Source: Amaurobius ferox
Taxonomy: Eukaryota; Arthropoda; Arachnida; Araneae; Amaurobiidae
Length of the DNA: 64,000 nucleotides
Direction of reading: 5' to 3'
Assembly (NCBI GenBank): GCA_951213105.1
Contig: OX578134.1
Location: 134,908,793-134,972,792, forward strand
Under the pieces are notes generated by a model, which worked only from the letters and a program-made list of their open reading frames with translations, had not been told where the DNA came from and ran no database searches. Below, one piece after another: positions 12,559 through 24,216 of this stretch (its first letter is position 1; every line of letters starts with the position of its first letter). The position numbers and the translations under genes were made by a program.

Positions 12559-12562
12559 TTAA

Positions 12563-12784
12563 AAACATCCTTGAATTAACTTAATGCACTATAGAAACAA
12601 GCCCAGCCAGCCACCCCAATCCCCTCCTCCCGGCTCAACTTCATAGTTTAGCATATATTAGACTGATTTTGAGAATTATACTGGCATTCATCTGAATGCA
12701 TTACTCGACTGAAATCAGGAATTAAAACTGCTCCTTTTGATTTGAAACAGTTTAAAAACATATGGTTCTATGTAACTCTCCTGT
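12563..12784. other. Short unassigned spacer
   Basis: Contains a C-rich run near 12600-12630 (CCAGCCAGCCACCCC) but no recognisable element. Confidence 0.4.
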
Positions 12785-12921
12785 AAATATTTTTGATTCT
12801 TTAATAAACGCTGCTGGACCGTAGGACGAGGGCATTGGGAGTTGGTTCCGGCTAACTCTTTCCCGGCCGTCCAAATAGATGCTCATGTCCTTGCTGACGA
12901 GTCGGACGGTCTGGGTCTTCA
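12785..12921 (+). mobile_element. Diverged SINE-1 3' fragment
   Basis: Matches the SINE-1 3' half: CCCGGCCGTCCAAATAGATG then GAGTCGGACGGTCTGGGTCTTCAAC, equivalent to the GGTCGGACGGTCTGGGTTTCAAC end of the intact copy at 50755-51042. The head is missing and the internal part is scrambled, so this is an old truncated copy. Confidence 0.65.
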
Positions 12922-13451
12922 ACACTAAAAACATATGGGTATAAACACACAGAAACCTGGGTTTGGCATTAGAATGATACTTTTAAACAGCTAGATTTCC
13001 AGTTACGCACTTAAAAAGATAACTATATCTATATGAATGTGTTATTTTATTCATTTATATGAAAATTACACGGAATAATGGGTATATTTTATTTGGCGCC
13101 AAAAAGACCGTTTTAAACAAGTAAAGCGGTAACATGAGATGTTCATTTTACGCACATGTTTACCTGCTTAAATAAGTTCCTTTTAAAGAACCCTTTTAAG
13201 CGGGTAAGAAAGTGAGTAGCAGGTAAACAGATATGTAAAACGACCTGCTTAAAACGAATTTTTCAGCGTAAAATAAAATATACAAATTTTTCTCTTATAA
13301 GTCTCATGTAAATGAATAAAATAATACATTGATATATATAGATACAGTTACCTTTTTAAGTGTTATACTAGAAATTTTGCTGTTTAAAAGCGTCATTCTA
13401 ATAGCAGTAAATCCAGTTTGTTGTGTGTGTTTATCCACATTTTTTTAGTGT
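12922..13451. mobile_element. 530-bp fold-back (long inverted repeat) element
   Basis: Two arms of about 230-250 bp face each other around a centre near 13185-13200. The left arm begins ACACTAAAAACATATGG and the right arm ends TTTTTTAGTGT. Blocks such as TTAGAATGATACTTTTAAACAG, CACTTAAAAAG, TATTTTATTCATTTA and TGTTTACCTGCT recur as reverse complements in the other arm, about 75-80% identical by eye. It abuts the SINE-1 fragment on its left. No coding sequence. Ends starting CACTA suggest, weakly, a CACTA-type non-autonomous element, but no clear 3-bp target duplication is visible. Confidence 0.75.
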
Positions 13452-13879
13452 ATATTTACACCATTTTGACCATGTAAGAAATTCCCTTTGATTATTATTC
13501 TTCTTCGAAACAGAGCCCTGAAAACCTGTAGTAGGTACCGCAATAGTAGGTAAACCCCTACTATTGGGATGTATGTCTATTTATCGTGACGTACAATGTC
13601 CCATCTACCACAAAAAACTAGCCCACCTTTCTTTAGGCTATTTCATTGAGTAAATCCTGCATTACCCAAATTCTCGTTAGACTTGGTACAATTGAAAAAA
13701 ATACATATAATGCAACATTTTTAATATACAACAGAAATTAAAAATTCTAAATAAAAAATACATATGCCGTTCCAGGGAGACTTTATTTCAAAACTTTAAA
13801 ATGCTCCAAGTCGAGCAAAAAAATTATTTTTCTACCCGCATCAAATAATTTTTGGCGCTTTTTCTTACAAGAAAAAAAA
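13452..13879. other. AT-rich spacer
   Basis: Nothing recognised apart from a small imperfect hairpin around 13535-13565 (AATAGTAGG ... CCTACTATT). Confidence 0.4.
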
Positions 13880-14820
13880 TCTGTTGTGAGCAGCACATGA
13901 CTTTCCCTGCAGACTCAAATTCGTTTTTTCTTTATTTCTTTAATAATTCATTAAATTGAGTTTAATTGCACAATATAACACTACATTTACATTTTTAATT
14001 CAATTTCTGTTTTATTAGGTAATTGGGCGTTTTCCCAAAAGTGGCATAACTAAATGCGAAAAATCTCAAATATCTCGAGAACGGTTAGTCCTAGAGAAAT
14101 AGAGTTGTTCTTATTCTTTTCCTCATCAAAAATTACGTATAAAACAAGCATTTAATTGATATATTTGAACATACGTAGCTTTTTTTTTAGATTTTGATGA
14201 TTTTTGAGGGCCATTTCGTAAAAATAAGGCAGGTTGTTCTTTACCGAATAATACCAAAATCTAATCAGCACCAGAGTATCCCACAAGTAACTTATCTACC
14301 AAATTTTGTGAAATTTGGTCTATTAATATTTTAGCCAGAGTGGATATATGACATTTTTATGGGCCATTTCGTAAAAAAAAGCAGTTTGTTCTTTTCCGAT
14401 TAATACCAAAATCTAATCAGCACCAGAGTATCATACAAGCAACTTATCTACCAAATTTTGTGAAATTTGGTCAATTAGTATTTTAGGTAGAGTGGATACA
14501 TGACATTTTTACGAGTCATTTCGCAAAAAAAAGGCTGGTTCTGTTTTTACGAATCGCACCAAAAACTAATCAGCATCAGGGACATACCCAAGTGACTTAC
14601 CTACCAAATTTTATGAAATTCGATCCATAAGTTTTTGAGTTAGAGTGGATATATACATTGCACAGACAGACAGATACACATACAGACGTCACGCTAAAAA
14701 TAGTTTTTTCGTATTCTAGAGGTCTCGAAACGTGTAGATCCGTCGAAAACTCGAGTTGTGATTTTCGGCATGATTCCAATACTTTCCCTATACATTACCA
14801 TGTATTGCAGGGAAAGTAAA
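13880..14820 (+). repeat. Family B, copy 2
   Basis: Complete copy: head TCTGTTGTGAGCAGCACATG and ACTTTCCCTGCAGACTC. It has about three tandem 155-bp subunits (GGCCATTTCGTAAAA ... CTAATCAGCACCAG ... ACCAAATTTTGTGAAATTTGG ... AGAGTGGATA). Then come a GACA/CACA tract, the CACGCTAAAAATAGTTTTTTCG block and CGTGTAGATCCGTCGAAAAC. It ends in the hairpin CTTTCCCTATACAT/ATGTATTGCAGGGAAAG. It is followed within 2 bp by the head of copy 3 in the same orientation. Confidence 0.85.
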
Positions 14821-14822
14821 GA

Positions 14823-15924
14823 TCTGATGTGAGCAGCACATGACTTTCCCTGCAGACTCAAATTAATATTTTCTTTATTTCTTTAATAATTCGTTAGATT
14901 GAGTGTAATTGCACCAAATAACACTAAATGTGCATTTTTAATTCAATTTTTGTTTTTATTTGGTAATTGGATATTCTCCCGAAATCGGCGTATCAAAAAT
15001 TCAAGAAATCTCAAATATCTTGAGAACTGTTAGTCCCAAAGCATAATGGAGTGTATTATGTTCTTTTCCTCATCAAAAATTACGTATAAAACAAGAATTT
15101 AATTGATATATTTGAGCATATATAATCCTTTTTTTCTTAGATTTCGACGCTTTTTGCGTGCCATTTCGTAAAAAATGGCAGGTTGTTCTTCTCCGAATTG
15201 TACCAAAATCTAATCAGCCACAGAGTATTCCACAAGTAACTTACCAAATGGTAACTCTACCAAATTTTGTGAAATTTGGTCAATTAGTATTTTAGCTAGT
15301 GTGAATAAATGAAATTTTTGCTCTTTTCCGAATCGTACCAAAATCTAATCAGCACCAGGGTCCACCACAAGTGGCTTATCTACCGAATTTTATGAAATTC
15401 AGTCGATTAGTTGAGTTAGAGTGGAAATATACAATTTTTGCCGGCCATTTCGAAAACAAAGGCAGGTTGTTCTTTTCCGAATCGTATTAAAATTTAATCA
15501 GCACTAGGGTGACCTACAAGTGACTTATGTACCAAATTTTATAAAATTTGATCAATTAGTTTTTCAGTTACAGTGGATACAGACAATTTTTTAGGGCCAT
15601 TTCGCAAAAAAAGGCGGGTTTGTTTATTCTGAATAGTACCCAAAACTAATCAGCACCAGAGTCACATACAAGTAGCTTACCTACCAAATTTTATAAAATC
15701 TGGTCCATTAGTTTTTGAGTTAGAGTGGATACATACATTGCACAGACAGACAGACTCACAGACAGACAGACAGACACACACACACAGATGTCACGCTAAA
15801 AATAGTTTTTTCGCATTCTAGAGATCTCGAAACGTGTAGATCCGTCGAAAACGCGAGTTGTGATTTTCGGCATGATTCCAATACTTTCCCTATACATTAT
15901 CAATGTATTACAGGGAAAGTAAAA
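14823..15924 (+). repeat. Family B, copy 3 (head-to-tail with copy 2)
   Basis: Starts TCTGATGTGAGCAGCACATG immediately after the 3' hairpin of copy 2. It contains about five of the 155-bp internal subunits (more than copy 2), a CA/GACA tract at 15745-15787, and the 3' hairpin with ATTACAGGGAAAG. Variation in subunit number accounts for the length difference between copies. Confidence 0.85.
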
Positions 15925-16740
15925 ATATGACAACGAAATTTAAATTGTTTAATTTCTTATATTAGTTTGATTACTTACAGAATAACCAGAACGCAACGCC
16001 AAATGGTTAGAACAATGATCCCTACACCACATGAATACAGACCGCTATTAGTAAAATTGAAATTCTGAACAGGCTGTAGTGACACTTTGTGCGTGTTTTG
16101 TTTTCATGGTTTTCAAAACATTCAATATGAGAGACCATGTACCGCAAAAACAAATATCTGAATACTTATATTTCCAACCTATTCTACAAATCTAAGAAGA
16201 TAAACTTCAGAGCTTTCCTTTCGAACAATAACCTACCCAATTTGTTATAACAAATAGATCGCGTCAGCCAAGACAAAAAAAAAGCGAATATTTTACGAAA
16301 TCAATACTCTCAAAACCTTTGCAAGAAGAAACGACTTCAAGAAAAACAAATTAACTTTTTATAGAATCTGGCATGCATCGATATGTCTTATTTTTTCGAA
16401 CCTTTATGCCTAACAGGCACATACAGAATTGGTACGATGGATAAATATGTCTGAATCCATATTTTTGCATATGGATAAAATAAATATTCATGCATTTTCC
16501 AAATTTTCCACAATAATTTTATACTTTTGAAAAACGCTGCAGATGACTATATATTTTATTTTCGTGTCTCTTTATTGGCAACCCGAAATCCTCGCTAATG
16601 CTCCACGCAAGCCATAAATAAAATTAAAATGTTCAACTTGCAAATGTGCATAGCACATTAATTTATAAAGCGGTCCACAGGGTGTTTTCAGAACTGTGTT
16701 TATAAATTGTTACAACATTTAATCTCTTCAAAATAATGTT
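15925..16740. other. AT-rich intergenic sequence, nothing recognised
   Basis: No coding similarity, RNA gene or terminal repeat seen. Confidence 0.45.
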
Positions 16741-16744
16741 TTGG

Positions 16745-17290
16745 CGCTTTTTAAGCGATCAAACATTTCTGCAAAACTTGCTAGTATTTAAGCCAACAAA
16801 CATTTCTGCAAGACTTACCAGTATTTAAACTAACAAACATTTCTGAAAAACTTGTCGGTATTTTAAACCATCACATATTTCTGTAAGATTCGCCAATATT
16901 TAAACAGATAAGCATTTCTGCAAGACTTACCTATATTATACCAAATATTGTCACTACCTATTACGAGTATTTGCGGTATTTAAACCATTACATATTTCTG
17001 TAAGACTTTCCAGTATTTAAATAAATAAGCATTTCTGCAAGACTTGCCGGTATTGTACCACAAATCGTCAATACGTATAACGCGTATTTGCGATATTTAA
17101 ACCGATAATCATTCCAGCAAGAATTGCAGGTATTTAAACCAGCAATTGCCACTACTTATACAGGGATTGCGAGTATTGGCGCTATTTAAACCAACACACA
17201 GTTCAGCAAGACTGATTAAGCAAAAAACATTTCTGTAAGATTTATCGGTATTACAACATACGAACATTTCTGTGAATTCTAGTATCTAGT
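16745..17290 (+). repeat. Minisatellite, about 42-bp unit, about ten diverged copies
   Basis: The core AACATTTCTGCAAGACTT followed by CCRGTATTTAAACCAA recurs from 16760 to about 17280, with two longer units that also hold ACCAAATATTGTCACTACC-like inserts. Units are 70-85% similar by eye. Confidence 0.75.
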
Positions 17291-17784
17291 GAATTCTGGT
17301 ACATGTTATTTAAGTCTGGGAGGCATTCGTTAATCCAGGTGTTATATTCAAAATTTAAACCCACGTCTGTGCATCTATACTATTTTGTCTCTGAATGTGA
17401 GTGCGTCTTTTTATATTATTTTAAAATAACTTTATTCTATTTTAAAGGTTAATATTTAGCTTACCTTCTTGATAATGGATACGTCTCTTCTAAGCTTGTG
17501 GTGCTTCTTCTCGTCACAAAATATACATTTAATAAAAACCATACAAGATGGTTTTTTCCGAAATTTCTAAGAATAAATTTCAATTAAAATAAGATATTCC
17601 AAGCACACTGTTTGAATACTTAATACCCAAAATATTTAAGCACACTCTTGAAAAGTGCGATATATTACCGATATGCGATCTTTTCACATAAATCAGATAA
17701 AATAAAAGTTTGTAGGACGATTTAAGTAAACTTTGAATTAGTTTTTTCTTCCATTACATATACATTACATGTGTTAGGACAGTG
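17291..17784. other. AT-rich spacer
   Basis: No gene or element recognised. Confidence 0.4.
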
Positions 17785-18612
17785 TTGCGATGCATAAGCA
17801 ATTCGTAAGATCGTGATTTGCATACTGAAAATTTCGTGCAGAGAAAGTGTAAGGTCTACTTCTACTGTAAGATTTCATAATTCAGTCCCAGTAGATTAAT
17901 GGATAAAGAAGGCGTCAATTGGCAACATCCGTGATTGAACCCCTGTCGGGACATGAGTTCTTTATATTGACGCCCGAATAACTTAACACCACAGGTTAGA
18001 TTCAGTGATCATTATAGTTTGAAAAAAAACAAATTTTGAGTTTTCTGAAGACCGTACGAATTATGGCGGAAATTTCAATTCATAACCAATTCGTAAGATC
18101 GTGATCTGCAATTTGCATACGGAAATTTTAGGGATGAGAAAGTGTAAGGGTCTTCTTCTAATATAAGATTTAAGAATTCAATCCCAGTAGATTAATGTAT
18201 AGAGAAATCTTCATCTGGCCAATTCGAACATCCGTGGTTGAATTCCGGTTGGGACTTGTGTTCTTTATATTAACGCCCGAATAACTCAATCCCACAAATT
18301 AGATTCAGTGATCATTGTGGTTTTGGTTTGAAAAAGACCAAATTTTGAATTTTCTGAAGACCCTGCAAATTATGGCGTAACTTTCAATTCATATGCGTTA
18401 CAACCTACAGGATACTGGCCTGTATAAAAGTGTATAAAATGGGGTTGTCGTTTAGATCGTAAGTTTTACTTCTATCTGCAATCTTAAGGAAGAGAAGGTA
18501 GGGTCTTTGCTATCAGAATTAAGAATTTCATCCCAGTAACTTAAAGGCAAGAGCGCCGTCTGGTCCGTTTGATGATACGTGGTTCGAATCCTATTGGGAC
18601 TTCAGTTCTTTA
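17785..18612 (+). repeat. Three tandem, diverged tRNA-like (SINE-related) units of about 290 bp
   Basis: Each unit has a tRNA-like part beginning TCCCAGTA then TTAATGGATARAG-like A-box sequence and ending GGTTCGAATCC-like B box and GGGACTTSAGTTCTTTA (about 17886, 18182 and 18534). It continues with CGCCCGAATAACT, CAGTGATCATT and TTTTCTGAAGACC. In the third unit (18534-18606) a 7-bp acceptor-type stem TCCCAGT/ATTGGGA and intact B box GGTTCGAATCC remain, but the T-stem pairs poorly. These look like tandem copies of a tRNA-derived SINE, not working tRNA genes. Confidence 0.65.
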
Positions 18613-18849
18613 CACAAAACTGTGCCATCTCTTCATCTCTGAAAAACGATTCGCCAACAGTTTATGTGTCAATGAACTTCACATACTCCTACTCCAAATT
18701 TGCATTCCATGCACAAACTCAGCTCCACATTATTTTTTACATCACCATGAAAACGCCGCGTTAGTTAAAAATTAATTTCCCCCTCAGCGGTGTTTATTCT
18801 AAAATACTGTGTAATAGCCTTGTATTTTCACATCCAAAAATCCTTTGTT

Positions 18850-19684
18850 TGTCTATCCGCCTGTAATGGTCGGCGATGCACTTGGGTGCACTTTGACAAA
18901 ATACCGCCAGCTTGGCGACTTTTTAAGAATGTTATTAAATTGACGAAAATGTTGCCAAATTGGCAAAAACATCATTGAATTAACGAAATTGACACCAAAT
19001 TAAAGAATGTTTCAATATCCTGGAAAATGAAGTTCAATTTATTTGATAATTCTTGTCGCTTTGGGGAAATTAATATTCTTGATTCAAAATATAGGGAGTT
19101 TTACGGTTTGTGTAGCAGGTACGTTTTGTTTTGATGGTCTAGAGGGTTGTGTGTTAATTGCATTTATTAAAAGGTGATATAGTAGTTATTTTAGGAGTCA
19201 TAAGAATTATTCAGTATAACAGGCATGACGTCCAGTTAATTTATGCGCCAATTTATCTATATATAGATGGCTGTAACGAAATTCCCCTTTTCCAAATTAA
19301 ACATCAAAATGTTAAATACAATACTGGCATATGAAAAACATTATCAAAATTGTAGTTTACATTTCAGGATTGGAACTCAAACCATCTATTTTGTATAATA
19401 AAATATTAGTTTCTAACTGTTATAATCGTTTAATATATGAACTATATTGTTTCACGGATGTTACCAACATTTCTAATTGTTGTCAAGTTAGATTTGCGCA
19501 AAATAAAAGTTAATTCTGTGCTTCGAAATAGATTTACATGTTGTCACGCAGAAAAGCGCCCAATATTAGTGTGCAATTCAATGCTTAAAACATTATGTTA
19601 TGGATCTTGTACATGCTTATTAATCTGTAAAAGAAGCAAACTTATTGCATTATGTAAGCAAAGTCATGTGTTGTCCACATCAGA
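18850..19684 (-). repeat. Family C, copy 5 (partial, reverse orientation)
   Basis: The family head appears as its complement at the right end (CAAAGTCATGTGTTGTCCACATCAGA, ending 19684). The left part carries the family's GGCGACTTTTT, AATGTTGCCAAATTGG and AAATTGACGAAAATG short repeats at 18890-19000. The 3' hairpin end is not present. The left boundary is approximate. Confidence 0.6.
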
Positions 19685-20557
19685 TATTTTTAAAGTGTAA
19701 TTACTTTGATATCTAACATAATAAAGGAATAACATGCCTGTCTGTCTATGCAGTCTGTAGCCCGAAATCTAAGAGTTGTACAATCATGAAATTTGGTACC
19801 CAGGTACTCCTTGACATACGCAGGTGCACCTCGGTATTATTTTTTTTTTATTTCGCATGAATTTATTTTAGATTTTAGTTATTTTATGTTTTAACCCGAT
19901 TTTGGCCAAATCGATTAAGGAATCGATTTACACAAATCGATTGCTTAGCGACAAAAAAATTGTTATCAGAGATTTTTTCTTGACACCAACAGAAAGATCG
20001 AAAAATTCTCTTTTAAACGAACTTTGAACGGAGATGAATGACACATTTTAATGAATATTTAAAAATATATTATTTTTTCGTGCGATTTAAACCTCTCCGA
20101 TATTTATATTACGATAAACAAAATTTGACAGGCCATCCACTGTTCATATTTTAGCAATTTCTAAGTTTATCACAGACTGCTCCAGAAAAACATACATAAA
20201 CCCATCAGATAATTAATTATAATTTTTTTAACCAGCTCATGTCATAAATAATTTGAATGATCCGAAGGCTTCTCGAACCCTACTGCTGAAGCTGTTCTAT
20301 CAATTAAAACCATTCTCTACACGCCGGGGAATTGTACTCATTTTTTCCGGCTGTTCTACCACTAAAGCCACTCCCCACGGAACTGTGCCCCTCACGTTTT
20401 CATGAGCGGTATGTTGAAGGATTAACCGTGTGAGTATACGATCAATTGGGATTCTCATTATTTTTGCTTTTGCGGAGAACGTGTGCAATTTTCGAATCAA
20501 AGCCATATAAAATTGTATTCAAATGTATTATTTAAACAGCGGTCACTTAGTTAATTA
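19685..20557. other. AT-rich intergenic sequence with an unclassified repeat-like start
   Basis: 19730-19840 (CCTGTCTGTCTATGCAGTCTG ... ATGAAATTTGGTACCCAGG) resembles the style of families B/C but has no clear boundaries. The rest shows nothing recognisable. Confidence 0.35.
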
Positions 20558-20904
20558 TTACTTTCCTTATATACATAATGTATAAGGAAAGTATTGTGAC
20601 GGGGTCGAAATTCGAATTCGAGTTTTCGACGGGAGAGCACGTTTCAAGCATCTCTGATCACGAATGGAACATTTTTGAGGTGATATCTGTGTGTGTGTGT
20701 ATGTGTGTGTGTGTGTGTGTGTGTCAGTGAATCTGTGGAGACAATATCTCACGAACGAATGAAGCTATTCGAATGAAATTTGATACAAAAATCACAATTC
20801 GTGAATACTGGAAGCCTATTGTTTTTAAACACAATCAAATGTTCAGAACCCTCCTGCTCATTCATTGCATTATATAAGAAAAGTCATGTGCTGCCCACAT
20901 CAGA
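20558..20904 (-). repeat. Family C, copy 1 (internally deleted)
   Basis: Plus-strand left end has the terminal hairpin CTTTCCTTATATACATAATG/TATAAGGAAAG, then GTGACGGGGTCGAAATTCG, a (TG)n tract and CGAACGAATGAAGC. The right end is the head as its complement (AGTCATGTGCTGCCCACATCAGA). About 600 bp present in copies 2 and 3 are missing in the middle. Confidence 0.8.
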
Positions 20905-21878
20905 TTTTTTTTTACATAATGGACACTTATTTAGAACCCGAGAAACGTCAAGTAATTCTCTCAAGTAACATATAAAACATGATTTCAGACTTCCTGATTG
21001 CCAGTCGAATGGAAACCATTATCAATGAAAAAAGTTACCGTTTAATCGAACATCCCACTTAAAAGAATACCTTGCTATAAAATGGGTATTTATTTAGGCC
21101 GATGTGAATGTATGATAAACTATAAAGCCTGAGTTTAAAACTATCCTTAAAACTTTAACGTGTTTAACTATTAAAAGTCCGAAATTTCCTATCCCAAAAT
21201 ATACCCTTCTATATTGAGTCCTTGAATGCAATCCTAAAATTAGCAAAATCTATCGATTCGTCTCGATGGAAATGGCGGTATTGAATAATGCATTAGTTCT
21301 TCCGATACTTTTAAAGGCTTAATCAACCCTAACTATTATTAGATCCCCCGTATTAGGAATATTTCGAACACGCGCGTGAATATAGAGTACTTACCGCTTC
21401 TGCTTGATTTTCCTGGTTTGTTGTGTGGGTTTGTAAAGTTATCCACGTATGTATTAAGGAATGGGGCATTCATTCCCTTAATACTTAATTTCTTGTAACA
21501 AGTTTGTTGTGTTAAAATGTGAGCAAATATTTTAAACTACAAAATGACTAACATTTTAGATCCTGATAAATAATTGGGATATTACTTCAGGCAATGAACG
21601 ACCAAGAATGCGTTTTATAAGCAATAATGGAGAAAAAGCGTTAAGATATAAGAATGTGTAGTGGTTATGTTGAAATTTGAGAGTGTGTTAGAAAACAGAA
21701 AGCTGACCTTAAAAATGTCAGAACAATTAACGGCCAATATCCCAAACATGCTGAGCAACATACCGACAAACAGAGATATGTGCCAATCTGCGCATATATT
21801 AGGTCAAATATATGATTTTGGAAATATAGTATAAAGACCTGATCTCACACAGTGTATTTTCACCTCCTTAAGCGTTTA
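20905..21878. other. AT-rich intergenic sequence
   Basis: Nothing coding seen. A short inverted repeat GTATTAAGGAATG / CATTCATTCCCTTAATAC lies at 21449-21482. Confidence 0.4.
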
Positions 21879-21882
21879 TTAA

Positions 21883-22602
21883 GGGGACGGTGGACGTTGA
21901 AATTTTTTTATTTATTTATTAACTTAGAAACATGAAAATTTGTATATATATTCCTCTTAATATTATTATATAAAATACCATTGATTTTTTTTCAATTTTG
22001 TTATAATTTTGTATTTTTTCTAATTTAATTTTTTTTAACTAAAATTTGAAAATGCTCCTTACATGCCATTTGTTCACATTATTGATTAATTTTACATTAT
22101 GATCACTCAAAAACACATTATGAACAAATTTGGGTATTCATTTTTAAATCCCTTAGAAAGTTAATTTTTAAAAAATATTTTTCTGCATTAATACTTAATT
22201 TTCATCATTTAATTAGGTTCTTATTCACTTTCAATTCCCTTAATAAAGTCCAATTATAAAATGCATACCCAGTTTCATTAAAAAGTATGAAAGGTGTCTT
22301 CTTGCCGAATTTCATGCATCTCAAACAAAATTAAGACGCATGGAACATTTTAAAAATGTAAAACCTTTAAAAATTCCGTTTTGAAAAAAATGCATACAGC
22401 CTTTAGCTTACGGGTGGGACAGCGTCCATCCCAAATGAAGAACCTCTCAAAAAGACAGGTATTTGACATACCTGCCTTTGTGGGAGGTTCTTCGTCCCGT
22501 GTGTAATGTGTGTTCTTCGTCCCGCGTGTAAAATAATGCTACATATTAAAAAAAAAAACTTTTTTTAGTCGATTTTTGCTCATTTCAACGTCCACCGTCC
22601 CC
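21883..22602 (-). mobile_element. TTAA-flanked MITE, copy 2 (720 bp, reverse orientation)
   Basis: Ends GGGGACGGTGGACGTTGAAA and TTTCAACGTCCACCGTCCCC are perfect 20-bp terminal inverted repeats. They are flanked by TTAA at 21879-21882 and 22603-22606. The reverse complement is collinear with copy 1 over most of its length. Its interior has a hairpin AAGAACCTC/GAGGTTCTT around CAGGTATTTGACATACCTG (about 22438-22490). Confidence 0.85.
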
Positions 22603-22606
22603 TTAA

Positions 22607-22954
22607 AATTAATATAATTTTAATCATAATAATAATATGCGTGGAAAAATAATATTTATTTTAAAAGTTGAAAATATGGATTTTAATGTGAAGTGTTTTA
22701 ATCAATGATTATCTTTTAGGAACGCGTAAATAGAGGTAATGGTGGGCTTTGCGGCCACGATAGCAATGTACCGACTATTTGATTCACGGTCACTTTAATT
22801 AAGAGTAATAATTCAATCCAAAGATTCATTTTATATTTAAAAAGTAAACCAACGTAATGTTATTTTCTTTTCACCACAATTACATCGAGATAGATTATTG
22901 CTACGACATATCCTCTAGAATCGTGAGTGTAATGTCAGAGTACAAGAATAATTA
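22607..22954. other. AT-rich spacer
   Basis: No element or gene recognised. Confidence 0.4.
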
Positions 22955-23490
22955 CAAATTTTCTGGATAACCAACACTTTCATTTAAACGCACTCATAAG
23001 CGTGAGCAGAAACAACATACAACAAATAGCTCAATACATGTCTAACAAAATCGCTAAACAACTATCAGATACAATAAAATAACAATTAAATGCTCAGCTA
23101 ATTCACAAAATAGCAGATACTGTTTTCAAAACAATGTATCTCATAATTACAATTCAGCTCATATCACGTCTACTACTTTCCAACTGAACGATGTTTCCTT
23201 TTATACTCGCAGAAACTTCCAAAAAAAGGACTCTTCTCCCAGAATATTCGTTATTTTGAGAAAAGTTCTTGTACATTCGAAAAGTCGCCAAGAAGTTATA
23301 GTTGTAAATCGCCAAATCTGACAACCCCGCACCAAAATATGGGAACACTACATTCACGTAATATGAATGGCTGCCTGTAAAAGGGGTTTCTCCTTGAATA
23401 GAGCAAAGGTCTTAAATAGAAGCAAAGGTCCACTGTGTATTATTTGAATAGACAAAGCTCATTGAAACATTTTACATATTCATAACAATA
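22955..23490. repeat. Interspersed repeat family E, copy 2
   Basis: Collinear with 5575-6080: TTTCTGGATAACC, AAGCGTGAGCAGAAACAAC, CTAAACAACTATCAGATACAATA, ACAATTAAATGCTCAGC, TTTTATACTCGCAGAAACTTCC, GGCTGCCTGTAAAAGGGG and CATTTTACATATTC. No coding capacity. Both copies lie in the same orientation. Confidence 0.5.
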
Positions 23491-24214
23491 TTTTCAGAAA
23501 ATAGATCCATTCATGGACAGTGGTGAAGCTTCAGAGGGAATAAGGTAACGATCTCTACACAAATAATTTACTATCAAGTAATTTTTATTTTTATTATATA
23601 TTATACGAAATAAATGTATAAAATGTTTTCTGTGCAAATAAACGGAAATGTAGACAGAATTATGCTTCGACGGACGCCTAACACTCTAAGGGCCGACAAA
23701 TTCTTCAAAAAAGACGTAAGTCCCTCTATATCTGTCTGATCATGAGAATTTGCATTGGTAATGGTATCGGAATAGCCGAGGAACTGCTAGATTTAGCTGT
23801 GTCTTTTATAGTTTCGATTCCGCAAATAGAGTGTTTATTGTCTGGGACTCTGGGGAGTCATTTTAAAAGTTGATAATCAATTTAATTTAGAGAAATGCTA
23901 GATTATTGGGGTTTTGCCATTTTTGATACATTTGGGATTTTTTTTATGTGAATCATAAATTAGACTTTTAAAAAGTGAAAAACAAAGCTTGGTGTGTTAT
24001 ATATTTATATTTTCTTACTTGTATTCCTTGATTTTTATATACTAATTATAATTATTTTTATATTTTTAAATTGATAACATTAGTTTATATTGTTAAAATT
24101 ATTTTTAGATTTTTATATACTAGTTTTATATACTAGTTTCCCGTGTATTGTATTTTCCGCATATAATGCTCTTATCATCGGTTCCACTAAGAAGGTAATG
24201 TTGGGGTCCCATTG
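23491..24214. other. AT-rich intergenic sequence
   Basis: No gene or element recognised. A duplicated TTTTATATACTAG occurs near 24110-24135. Confidence 0.4.
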
Positions 24215-24216
24215 TA

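Noticed and set aside
16745..17290. CRISPR-like regular repeats
   Set aside because: Diverged minisatellite without distinct spacers, in a eukaryotic genome.
18534..18606. Possible tRNA gene (acceptor-like TCCCAGT/ATTGGGA and B box GGTTCGAATCC)
   Set aside because: T-stem pairs poorly, the anticodon arm is weak, and it is one of three diverged tandem SINE-like units.
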